Source: UBA7803 sp047920935 (GTDB lineage Bacteria > Pseudomonadota > Gammaproteobacteria > Pseudomonadales > Azotimanducaceae). Taken from it: DNA of 6,370 nt. The DNA lies in contig JBLRXD010000265.1 in NCBI GenBank assembly GCA_047920935.1, positions 1 to 6,370 of the forward strand, in the 5' to 3' direction. The number at the start of each line of letters is the position of its first letter. Position 1 is the first letter of the stretch. Both the position numbers and the translations under genes were made by a program. A model generated the notes under the pieces. That model had not been told where the DNA came from. It searched no databases and saw nothing but the letters and a program-made list of their open reading frames with translations. This document shows positions 1 to 5,763 of this stretch, piece after piece.

Positions 1-328
1 GCTTCACGGCAGCATCGGCGAGATCCCGGATGATGGATTCCACGTCGCGGCCGACGTTCCCCACCTCGGTGAATTTGGTGGCCTCGACTTTGATGAACGG
101 AGCCCCCGCAAGGCGGGCCAGCCGCCGGGCGATCTCGGTTTTGCCGACCCCGGTCGGGCCGATCATGAGGATGTTTTTGGGCGAGACTTCCTCACCCAGC
201 GCTGGCGGCAGCTGCATGCGGCGCCAGCGATTGCGCAGGGCGATGGCCACGGCGCGCTTGGCGTCCTGTTGGCCGATGATGTGTTTGTCCAACTCGTGGA
301 CGATCTCCCGGGGCGTCATCAGCGTCAT
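1..328 (-). CDS. hslU: HslU (ClpY), ATPase subunit of the HslUV protease, N-terminal part
   Basis: This is the AAA+ unfoldase that recognises, unfolds and feeds substrates into the HslV peptidase chamber in the cytoplasm. The 109 visible codons read MTLMTPREIVHELDKHIIGQ at the N-terminus, close to the E. coli protein (MSEMTPREIV...). A Walker A motif, GPTGVGKT, lies at residues 57-64. It is followed by the family-typical stretch FIKVEATKFTEVGNVGRDVE at about 78-97. The I-domain, Walker B and C-terminus lie outside the window. The ATG at 326-328 overlaps the hslV stop codon as ATGA, which suggests translational coupling. A GGAA at 334-337, five bases upstream inside hslV, may serve as ribosome binding site. 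A second ATG at codon 4 is possible, but the alignment with E. coli favours the first. Identification is secure. Confidence 0.97.
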   Translation of the reverse strand, partial: MTLMTPREIVHELDKHIIGQQDAKRAVAIALRNRWRRMQLPPALGEEVSPKNILMIGPTGVGKTEIARRLARLAGAPFIKVEATKFTEVGNVGRDVESIIRDLADAAVK

Positions 329-867
329 GAAGATTCCAGAACCTCGATAGTTCGATTGTGGTTGGTGTAGATGCAGATGTCGGCGGCGATGGCCAGCGCG
401 GTATCGACGATGCTGCGCGCGTCGAGTTCGGTGTTTTCGACCAGCGCGCGCGCCGCCGCCTGGGCGAAGGGGCCGCCGGAGCCGATGGCGATCACCCCGG
501 ATTCGGGCTCAATAACGTCGCCATTACCGCTGATGAGCAGCGCCGTGGTGTTGTCGGCGACGATCAGCATCGCTTCGAGCCGCCGCAACGCCCGGTCGGA
601 GCGCCAGTCTTTGGCGAGTTCCACCGCGGCGCGGGTGAGATTGCCCTGGAACTTGCTCAGCGCCGCCTCGAAGCGCTCGAACAGGGTGAACGCGTCGGCG
701 GTGCCGCCGGCGAACCCCGCCAGCACCTGGTCGTTGTGCAACCGGCGCACTTTGCGCGCGTTGCCTTTCATGACCGTATTGCCGAGGCTCACCTGGCCGT
801 CGCCGCCGAGGGCGACGCGCCCGCCCTGGTGAACGCAAAGTATGGTGGTGGCGTGGGGTTGCTCCAT
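325..867 (-). CDS. hslV: HslV (ClpQ), proteasome-like peptidase subunit of HslUV
   Basis: HslV forms the double-hexamer proteolytic core of the cytoplasmic HslUV protease and is an N-terminal threonine hydrolase. The 180-residue product matches the family over its full length, including the conserved blocks GDGQVSLGNTVMKGN, AGFAGGTADAFTLFE, ELAKDWRSDR and ICIYTNH. The sequence begins MEQPHATTIL, so the nucleophile is Thr7 after removal of a six-residue propeptide. Counting from there, Asp23 and Lys39 correspond to catalytic Asp17 and Lys33 of the mature E. coli enzyme. A GGAG at 872-875 lies four bases ahead of the ATG. The gene overlaps hslU by four bases and follows the SPOR gene after a 130-base gap with its own candidate heat-shock promoter. 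It looks intact. Confidence 0.98.
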   Translation of the reverse strand: MEQPHATTILCVHQGGRVALGGDGQVSLGNTVMKGNARKVRRLHNDQVLAGFAGGTADAFTLFERFEAALSKFQGNLTRAAVELAKDWRSDRALRRLEAMLIVADNTTALLISGNGDVIEPESGVIAIGSGGPFAQAAARALVENTELDARSIVDTALAIAADICIYTNHNRTIEVLESS

Positions 868-920
868 GTCGCTCCGTTCTCAGGCTGCTGTTTTGCTCGT
901 TGTTGGCTCGAATGCTGGTT

Positions 921-942
921 GGGCCCGAGTGCCGGTCGGCCC
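921..942 (-). promoter_or_regulatory. Hairpin in the presumed hslVU leader
   Basis: On the minus strand GGGCCGA (942 to 936) can pair with TCGGGCCC (928 to 921). This gives seven base pairs with one bulged G and a seven-base loop. No run of T follows, so it does not look like an intrinsic terminator. It would lie in the 5' untranslated leader if transcription starts at the candidate promoter just upstream. From memory, the E. coli hslVU transcript also has a leader stem-loop that affects expression; equivalence here is inference. Confidence 0.4.
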
Positions 943-963
943 TGATGGCCGGATAGCCCTGAT

Positions 964-997
964 GATAGTGGGGACGGGCAGCGGCTATTGCAACGGG
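964..997 (-). promoter_or_regulatory. Candidate sigma-32 (heat-shock) promoter for hslVU
   Basis: Reading the minus strand, CCCGTTGCAA (997 to 988) is followed after 14 bases by CCCCACTAT (973 to 965). The E. coli RpoH consensus is roughly CCCTTGAA, 13-17 bases, CCCCATNT, so both halves match well. A start near 955 would give a leader of roughly 85-90 bases ahead of hslV. hslVU is a heat-shock operon in E. coli, which makes the position sensible. No experimental support is available from sequence alone. Confidence 0.5.
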
Positions 998-1585
998 CTA
1001 CCGCCTTGTCCAGATGGCGGCGATGTTCCTCTCTCGCAGCCGGGTCATGGCGCGCTCGGCCTGGACCCGGTTGTCGAACGGCCCCACGGTGACCCGATAC
1101 CATACCCCGGTGGAAAGTGAGGTGCTGTTGGTGGCGGCTGGCAGATCCATCAGCAGCAGCGCGGCCCGCAACCGTTCGGCGTCTTCGCGGGAGCGGAACG
1201 AGGCAGCCTGCAGCAGGAATATCTCCGGCTCACCGGTCTCACTGCTGGCGCTGACGCGGGGCTCGCTGAGGTAAGGCTCTGGATCAGCGGTGACCCGGCT
1301 GTTGCGCAGCAGCTGGTCGAACTCGAAGGTGAGATTGGGGCGTGCTTCCAGCGCAGCGGCGGCAGGGACGGCGTCGCGGCCGGCCGCGGCGGAATCGCCG
1401 AGCAACTCCGGCAGATAGGCCGCGCCCAGCACTACCACCGCCCCCATCACCACTCCGGCGGAGAAACTCGGCGCATGGAACAGCGTCCGGCGCACCGGCG
1501 AGCTGGCGCGAGCGCGGGCAGGCTGGCGCCGCTGGTAGCGGTCCTGTCGAACCGCGAGCCTCAATTGGGAGGTGAATCGAGTCAT
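998..1585 (-). CDS. ftsN: SPOR-domain cell-division protein, FtsN-like
   Basis: The 195-residue product has the layout of FtsN: a basic cytoplasmic N-terminus (about 1-37, rich in Arg), one transmembrane segment (about 41-58, SFSAGVVMGAVVVLGAAY), a short periplasmic linker, and a C-terminal SPOR domain (about 120-195). The SPOR motifs are FLLQAASFRSREDAERLR and WYRVTVGPFDNRVQAERAMTRL. SPOR domains bind denuded glycan strands at the septum, and FtsN activates septal peptidoglycan synthesis. A motif FEFDQLLRNSRV just after the membrane segment (87-98) resembles the conserved block seen there in pseudomonad homologues. The protein is shorter than E. coli FtsN (319 residues) and lacks its long linker. 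The ATG at 1585 has no clear ribosome binding site; it lies 32 bases after priA, so coupling is likely. The open frame continues far upstream inside priA, but that part is a shadow. The neighbourhood ahead of hslV supports FtsN, although another SPOR protein remains possible. Confidence 0.85.
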   Translation of the reverse strand: MTRFTSQLRLAVRQDRYQRRQPARARASSPVRRTLFHAPSFSAGVVMGAVVVLGAAYLPELLGDSAAAGRDAVPAAAALEARPNLTFEFDQLLRNSRVTADPEPYLSEPRVSASSETGEPEIFLLQAASFRSREDAERLRAALLLMDLPAATNSTSLSTGVWYRVTVGPFDNRVQAERAMTRLRERNIAAIWTRR

Positions 1586-1617
1586 CTGCGGCAATGATAG
1601 GCGAAATCGTCCCGGGA

Positions 1618-3810
1618 TCAGAAGGTATCGTACGGATCTACGTCCACGGACCAGCGTACCCCGGGCAGTCGCGGCGGATCGCCGCTGATGGTGCGCACGA
1701 TCCGGTGCAACGGGCCGCGGCTGTCGGCCAGCACCATGAGCTGATAGCGGAAGCGATTGGCCACCCTGGGAATCGGCGCCGTAGCCGGCCCGAGCACCTC
1801 CAGGTTGCCACCCACGGGCTCGGTGGCGGCCAGCAGCAGGTCGCGTAGCCGGCAGAGCATGCGCTGCGCCGCGTCGGCGTCGGCGCTTTCGCTGCGGATC
1901 AGAATCATCGGGCGAAACGGCGGCAGCCCGGCGTTGTTGCGCAGTTCCAGTTCCTGCCGGGCGAAGCCGGGATAGCCCTCGGTGATCAGCGACTGCAGCA
2001 TGGCGTTGTCGGGCTGATGAGTCTGAATCCACACCTCGCCCGGGCGCTCGGCGCGGCCCGCGCGCCCGGCCACCTGGATGATGAGCTGCGCGGTTCGCTC
2101 CGGGCCGCGGAAGTCGGCGCTGAGAAACCCGGCGTCGGCGTTGAGCACGGCCACCAGGGTGACGCTGGGAAAGTGGTGGCCCTTGGCCAGCATCTGGGTG
2201 CCTACCAGGATGGCCGGCTCGCCGCGGTGGATGGCCGCAAACTGCGCCTGCAGCCGCCGCTGACTGCGGGCGGTGTCGCGATCGATGCGGTACAGGGGCA
2301 CGTCGGGGAACATGGTTTCGAGCCCGGCTTCGGTGCGCTGGGTGCCAAGCCCCACCGCCAGCAGTTCGCTGCGGTTGCAGGATGGGCAAGCGTTCGGCAG
2401 GCGCGCTCGATGGCCGCAGTGATGACACAGCAGGCCGTCGGGTTTGCGGTGCAGGGTCATGCGCATCTCGCAGTGGGGGCAGATCGCCTGCCAGCCGCAG
2501 CTCGGGCACAGGTAGGTGGGCGCGTATCCACGGCGGTTGAGGAATATCAGCGCCTGGCCACCATCCTCGAGATGGGTGCCGATGATGCGCCGCAGCCGGT
2601 CGCTGATGCCGTCCTGCAGGCTGTGGCCGCGAATGTCGAGCAGATGGAACGCCGGCATCTGCGCCCCGCCGGCGCGACCATGCAGATGCAGGTGCCGATA
2701 GCGGCCGGCTGCGGCGTTCACCAGAGACTCCAGCGACGGTGTGGCGCTGCCCAGCAGCAGCGGGATGTTCAGCGTCTGGGCGCGCTTCACGGCCACGTCG
2801 CGGGCCGAGTAACGCAGGCCTTCCTGCTGCTTGAACGAGCCGTCGTGCTCCTCGTCGACGACGATCAGCCCGAGATCAGCGAACGGCGTCAGCACCGCCG
2901 AGCGGGTGCCGATGAGAATGCCCACCTCACCGGAGCGGCACCGCAACCAGACGTCGAGCCGCTGGACGTCGGTCATGTTGGAGTGCAGCGCCGCGGCGGC
3001 GCCGAAGCGGCGTTCGAACCGGGTCAGGGTCTGTGGGGTGAGGGCAATTTCCGGCACCAGCACCAGCACCTGCCGCCCGGCGCGCCGGACGACGTCGATG
3101 ATGCGCAGGTAGACTTCGGTCTTGCCGCTACCGGTGACGCCCTCGAGCAGGCTCGGGCTGAACCGCCCGGTGTGCTCGCTCAACGCGTCGAAGACCTGCT
3201 GTTGCTCGCTGTTCAGCAGCAGCTGCGCCTCCTGCGGCGGCCCGGCCGGCTGCCCCGACAGCGCTACCTGCTCGCGCAGCAGCACGCCTTTCGAAGCCAG
3301 CCCGCGCACCACTGCGGTGCTGAACCCTGCCGCCTCGAGTTCCTGGGGCCGGGCGCAGCCTCCGGCGGCCTGTAGGTGCGCGACCAGCGCCTGCTGCAGC
3401 GGCGCCCGCCGCAGATCGGGGCGGGCAGCGGTGAGCCGCCAGCGCGTTTCCGTGCGCAGCTCCAGGGGCTCGCCGCGCCGCCCCTGGGCCGGCAGCATGG
3501 CTGCCAGCACTTCCCCCAACGGGTGGTGGTAGTAGTCGGCCAGCCACAGGGCCAGCTGGTAGAGTTCCTCGCCGAAGACGTTGTCGCGGTCGAGCACCGC
3601 CACCAGCGGCTTCGGATCAGGGTGAGCGTCGAGGGGATCCACGGCGACGCAGATGCCGGTGAGCGTCTGCCGGCCGAACGGCACCCGCACCCGGGCGCCC
3701 GGCACCGGCAGCGCGGCGATCCGGTCGCTGGGGGGATCAAAGCCGTAGTCGAACAGCTGCGGCAGCGGCTTCGGCACCGCCACCCTTACTACCCGGGGAG
3801 AAAAGCTCAA
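1618..3810 (-). CDS. priA: PriA, primosomal replication-restart helicase
   Basis: PriA is a 3'-to-5' superfamily 2 DNA helicase that recognises stalled or collapsed forks and reloads the replicative helicase. The 730-residue product is full length (E. coli 732). The N-terminal DNA-binding domain begins with VVRVAVPKPLPQLFDY. Helicase motifs follow: Walker A GVTGSGKT at 224-231, DEEH at 319-322 with the aromatic-rich loop just after it, GSATPS at 354-359, GTQMLAKGHHFP around 537-548 and QVAGRAGRAERPG at 579-591. Eight cysteines in four CxxC pairs (435/438, 444/447, 462/465, 475/478) form the two-zinc site inserted between the helicase lobes. Translation starts at TTG, supported by AAGGA seven bases upstream and by the N-terminal alignment. 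It diverges from rpmE, and the SPOR gene follows after 32 bases. No damage is seen. Confidence 0.98.
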   Translation of the reverse strand: MSFSPRVVRVAVPKPLPQLFDYGFDPPSDRIAALPVPGARVRVPFGRQTLTGICVAVDPLDAHPDPKPLVAVLDRDNVFGEELYQLALWLADYYHHPLGEVLAAMLPAQGRRGEPLELRTETRWRLTAARPDLRRAPLQQALVAHLQAAGGCARPQELEAAGFSTAVVRGLASKGVLLREQVALSGQPAGPPQEAQLLLNSEQQQVFDALSEHTGRFSPSLLEGVTGSGKTEVYLRIIDVVRRAGRQVLVLVPEIALTPQTLTRFERRFGAAAALHSNMTDVQRLDVWLRCRSGEVGILIGTRSAVLTPFADLGLIVVDEEHDGSFKQQEGLRYSARDVAVKRAQTLNIPLLLGSATPSLESLVNAAAGRYRHLHLHGRAGGAQMPAFHLLDIRGHSLQDGISDRLRRIIGTHLEDGGQALIFLNRRGYAPTYLCPSCGWQAICPHCEMRMTLHRKPDGLLCHHCGHRARLPNACPSCNRSELLAVGLGTQRTEAGLETMFPDVPLYRIDRDTARSQRRLQAQFAAIHRGEPAILVGTQMLAKGHHFPSVTLVAVLNADAGFLSADFRGPERTAQLIIQVAGRAGRAERPGEVWIQTHQPDNAMLQSLITEGYPGFARQELELRNNAGLPPFRPMILIRSESADADAAQRMLCRLRDLLLAATEPVGGNLEVLGPATAPIPRVANRFRYQLMVLADSRGPLHRIVRTISGDPPRLPGVRWSVDVDPYDTF

Positions 3811-3817
3811 CTTGAAG

Positions 3818-3822
3818 TCCTT
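3818..3822 (-). promoter_or_regulatory. Ribosome binding site deciding the TTG start of priA
   Basis: On the minus strand AAGGA (3822 to 3818) is followed by seven bases and then TTG at 3810. No in-frame ATG lies near the N-terminus that would keep the conserved VRVAVPKPLPQLFDY block, so this element is the main evidence for the TTG start. Confidence 0.75.
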
Positions 3823-3828
3823 GTGGTG

Positions 3829-3860
3829 GCCGGTAGTCGTCGACTTGCGATGTTACCGGC
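3829..3860. repeat. Inverted repeats in the priA/rpmE divergent region
   Basis: A perfect 7-base inverted repeat, GCCGGTA at 3829-3835 and TACCGGC at 3854-3860, encloses 18 bases. Inside it lies a second palindrome, AGTCG-T-CGACT at 3835-3845. The inner palindrome ends on the first base of the rpmE -35 box, and the outer right arm lies in the spacer of that promoter. The arrangement could be an operator for the divergent genes, or a hairpin in a priA leader. Function is inference. Confidence 0.4.
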
Positions 3861-3873
3861 ATCTGACTAAACT
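3845..3873 (+). promoter_or_regulatory. Sigma-70-type promoter of rpmE
   Basis: TTGCGA at 3845-3850 (-35) is followed by exactly 17 bases and TAAACT at 3868-3873 (-10). Transcription would start near 3880, giving a leader of about 30 bases. The stretch after the -10 is GC-rich (gcgcgccc), as in promoters of ribosomal components under stringent control by ppGpp; that regulation is inferred from the family pattern. Confidence 0.65.
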
Positions 3874-3908
3874 GCGCGCCCTTCCATTCAGCCGCTCGTG
3901 GCGCAGAT

Positions 3909-4124
3909 ATGAAACCAGATATCCATCCCCAGTACACCGAAGTGAAAGCCGTTTGCAGCTGCGGCAATGTCATCGAAACCCGCTCCACCCATTCGGGTGA
4001 TCTGCATCTGGACGTCTGCTCCGCTTGCCATCCGTTCTACACGGGCAAGCAGAAGATGATGGATGTCGGCGGCCGTGTCGAACGCTTCCGCCGCCGCTTC
4101 GGGACTCGGTCCTCAGGCAGCTAG
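3909..4124 (+). CDS. rpmE: Ribosomal protein L31 (bL31), zinc-binding form
   Basis: L31 is a small protein of the large ribosomal subunit that takes part in the bridge between subunits. The 71-residue product aligns with E. coli RpmE throughout: MKPDIHPQYTEVKAVCSCGN at the start, LDVCSACHPFYTGKQ in the middle and GGRVERFRRRF near the end. Cysteines 16, 18, 37 and 40 are all present, so this is the zinc-ribbon (C+) type rather than the zinc-free paralogue made under zinc starvation. The ATG has only a weak ribosome binding site. The gene has its own promoter and a strong hairpin after its stop, so it is probably a single-gene unit. The short tail GTRSSGS differs from E. coli, as is common. Divergence from priA is a known gammaproteobacterial arrangement. 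Confidence 0.97.
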   Translation: MKPDIHPQYTEVKAVCSCGNVIETRSTHSGDLHLDVCSACHPFYTGKQKMMDVGGRVERFRRRFGTRSSGS

Positions 4125-4138
4125 CCGTCGGCGCAGAC

Positions 4139-4164
4139 AGCGCCTGCCGGAAGGCGGGCGCTTT
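4139..4164 (+). terminator. Probable terminator hairpin after rpmE
   Basis: Bases 4139-4148 pair fully with 4153-4162: ten base pairs with one G-U wobble, closed by a GGAA loop of the stable GNRA class. Fourteen bases separate the rpmE stop from the stem. Only two further T follow the stem, so the U-tract is weak. The hairpin may terminate inefficiently or mainly protect the 3' end of the rpmE message. Confidence 0.6.
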
Positions 4165-4204
4165 GCCGTGGGCGGGTATCCGCACCGCAGCCATGGCGAT
4201 CTTT

Positions 4205-4231
4205 GGAACCTCTCCAGTCTCTTCGGTCTAA
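4205..4231 (+). promoter_or_regulatory. Candidate sigma-E/AlgU promoter of the M48 protease gene
   Basis: GGAACCT at 4205-4211, a 15-base spacer and TCTAA at 4227-4231 resemble the extracytoplasmic stress promoters of E. coli sigma-E (GGAACTT, about 16 bases, TCTGA) and Pseudomonas AlgU. The -10 context cggtctaa is close to that of the classic rpoH P3 promoter (cggtctga). The spacer is one base shorter than in those examples. Transcription would start near 4238. Confidence 0.5.
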
Positions 4232-4233
4232 TT

Positions 4234-4264
4234 CTACGATGCTGTAGGATCCCGCGCACCGGGA
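4234..4264 (+). repeat. Two small tandem hairpins in the M48 gene leader
   Basis: CTAC at 4234-4237 can pair with GTAG at 4244-4247, and TCCCG at 4250-4254 with CGGGA at 4260-4264 around a five-base loop. Both lie between the candidate promoter and the ribosome binding site. The stems are short, and chance pairing cannot be excluded. Confidence 0.3.
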
Positions 4265-4274
4265 CGTGAGACCT

Positions 4275-4279
4275 GGAGG
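4275..4279 (+). promoter_or_regulatory. Ribosome binding site deciding the TTG start of the M48 protease
   Basis: A strong GGAGG is followed by eight bases and TTG at 4288. Starting here gives a complete signal peptide; no in-frame ATG occurs before the mature region, so the TTG start is well supported. Confidence 0.8.
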
Positions 4280-4287
4280 ACGACCCC

Positions 4288-5742
4288 TTGCAGAGCCAAC
4301 CCACCGTTACCACCATCCCTTGGAGCCCAATCCAGCACCGCGCCTGGGGCCGTCGCGGCGTTGCCGCGTTGCTGCTGGCCTGCCTCGCCGGCTTCGCCGG
4401 CAACGCCCTGGCTGGGCCTGGCGAGAAGCTGTATCGCGAGTTGGTCGAGAAGGACCAGATCTACCAGGATGAGGAGTGGCAGGCTTACGTCCAGGAAATC
4501 GGCGAACGGCTGCTGGCGGTGTCTCCGGATGCCGGCAAGAAATATCACTTCTACGTGCTCGACAATCCGTCGGTCAACGCCATGGCGCTGCCGGATGGTT
4601 ACATATTCATCAACCGTGGCCTCATCGCCTTCTTGCGCTCGGAAGACGAATTGGCCGGCGTCATCGGTCACGAAATCGGCCACGTGGTCGGCAATCATGC
4701 CAGGCGCAGCAACCGGTTGGGGGCGTTCGGCAACGTGATGGGCTTCATCGGCGCGGTGATGACCGGCACCGGGGCGGTGGCCGATCTCGCCAATACCGCT
4801 ACGGCAACCATCCGCTCCGGCTACGGCCGCGAGTTCGAACTCGAGGCGGACGAGTATGGTGGCAAGTTTCTTGCCAAAGCCGGGTACAACCCGCTGGCGA
4901 TGATCGACGTGCTGCATGTGCTCAAGGATCACCAGCTGTTCAGCCGGAGCGTGCTCAACGAGCCCATCGCCTACCACGGGCTGTTCTCTTCGCACCCGCG
5001 CAACGACAAGCGCCTGCATGATGCCGTGATGAAGTCTCAGGGGCTGGTGCCGGAAACGCTGATGGAGCCGGAGCGGGACTTCTGGGAAATGATGGACGGC
5101 CTGGTGTTCGGCAACGAAGCCATTACCGGCTTGATCAAGGACAACACTTACTACCACGGCACCTTGCGGGTGGTGTTTCAGTTCCCCGACGGCTGGGATG
5201 TGATGAACACCGCCTCCGAAGTGGTGGGCCGCGCACCGCAGGGGGCGACCCATTCTTCCATCGCCGTGCAGCGCCTCAATCCCGCAAGCAGCGAGCAGAC
5301 GCCCGAGGAATTCATCACCAAGACGCTGAAGCGCGACGACGTGACCAGCGGAGAGAGCCTGGAGATCAACGGCTATGCCGCTTACGTCGGCGAGGTCGAG
5401 GTGGCCAACGGCACCACCCAGGCCCGAAAGATCGCGGTGATCTACAAGGATTCCAGCGTCTACCTGTTCCGCGGCGAGGTGGGCGACGTCGGCAATGTCG
5501 AGGCGTTCGAGCCCCAGTGGCGGCAGACCCTGGAGTCTTTCCGGGCCATGACGGCGGCCGACATGCGCGCAGCCAGCAACCAACAGATCCAAGTGGTGAT
5601 GGCCAAGCCCGGCGATACCTTCGCAGAGCTCGCCAAGCGCGTCTCCATCAAGTCGCATCCCGAAGAAACCCTGCGGCTGATCAACGGCCTGCACCCTACG
5701 GGTGAACCCCGGGCCGGTGACTTCATCAAGATCATCCAGTAG
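4288..5742 (+). CDS. Exported M48-family zinc metalloprotease with C-terminal LysM-like domain
   Basis: The 484-residue product begins with a signal peptide: basic residues at 18-23, a hydrophobic core at about 25-37, and a probable cleavage after NALA at 42. A lipobox-like LLAC at 29-32 is a weaker alternative. The protease domain (about 45-280) carries HEIGH at 128-132, the third zinc ligand Glu184 in EFELEADEYGG, and SSHP with His236, which may match the regulatory His of E. coli BepA. Residues about 285-425 form a predicted beta-rich domain that I cannot assign; FQFPDGWDV and the closing TLESFRAM recall DcrB/PsbP-like folds. Residues 434-484 read as LysM (KPGDTFAELAKRVSI, INGL, GDFIKI), a peptidoglycan-binding module. 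BepA-type TPR repeats are not seen. The protein should act in the periplasm on envelope proteins, perhaps held at the cell wall. Its substrate is unknown. A sigma-E-like promoter precedes it, and PBP1A is convergent. Confidence 0.88.
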   Translation: MQSQPTVTTIPWSPIQHRAWGRRGVAALLLACLAGFAGNALAGPGEKLYRELVEKDQIYQDEEWQAYVQEIGERLLAVSPDAGKKYHFYVLDNPSVNAMALPDGYIFINRGLIAFLRSEDELAGVIGHEIGHVVGNHARRSNRLGAFGNVMGFIGAVMTGTGAVADLANTATATIRSGYGREFELEADEYGGKFLAKAGYNPLAMIDVLHVLKDHQLFSRSVLNEPIAYHGLFSSHPRNDKRLHDAVMKSQGLVPETLMEPERDFWEMMDGLVFGNEAITGLIKDNTYYHGTLRVVFQFPDGWDVMNTASEVVGRAPQGATHSSIAVQRLNPASSEQTPEEFITKTLKRDDVTSGESLEINGYAAYVGEVEVANGTTQARKIAVIYKDSSVYLFRGEVGDVGNVEAFEPQWRQTLESFRAMTAADMRAASNQQIQVVMAKPGDTFAELAKRVSIKSHPEETLRLINGLHPTGEPRAGDFIKIIQ

Positions 5743-5763
5743 CGGTAGCCGAAGTCGCTGCGG

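Noticed and set aside
358..945. 195-codon plus-strand frame over hslV
   Set aside because: Antisense to intact hslV, with no domain or start signal.
1586..2509. Upstream extension of the SPOR protein frame into priA
   Set aside because: The extension is Arg/Pro/Ala-rich shadow sequence over priA. The family layout (short basic tail, then membrane segment) fits the ATG at 1585.
2017..3375. 452-codon open frame on the plus strand inside priA
   Set aside because: Antisense to the conserved PriA helicase domains; the product is rich in Ala, Gln, Arg and Gly without recognisable motifs or a ribosome binding site.
3840..3908. Minus-strand promoter for priA (TAACAT as a -10)
   Set aside because: A priA promoter must lie in or near this gap, but no acceptable -35 stands 16-18 bases ahead of TAACAT, so I do not annotate one. 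I also saw no PurR-type operator.
4222..4250. Sigma-70 promoter for the M48 gene (TTCGGT, 17 bases, TAGGAT)
   Set aside because: The -35 match is poor, and the sigma-E-like element at 4205-4231 fits better.
4234..5694. 486-codon open frame on the minus strand opposite the M48 gene
   Set aside because: It lies fully antisense to a gene with clear catalytic motifs; the translation is low-complexity His/Gly/Val-rich sequence with no domain. This is typical of high-GC shadow frames.
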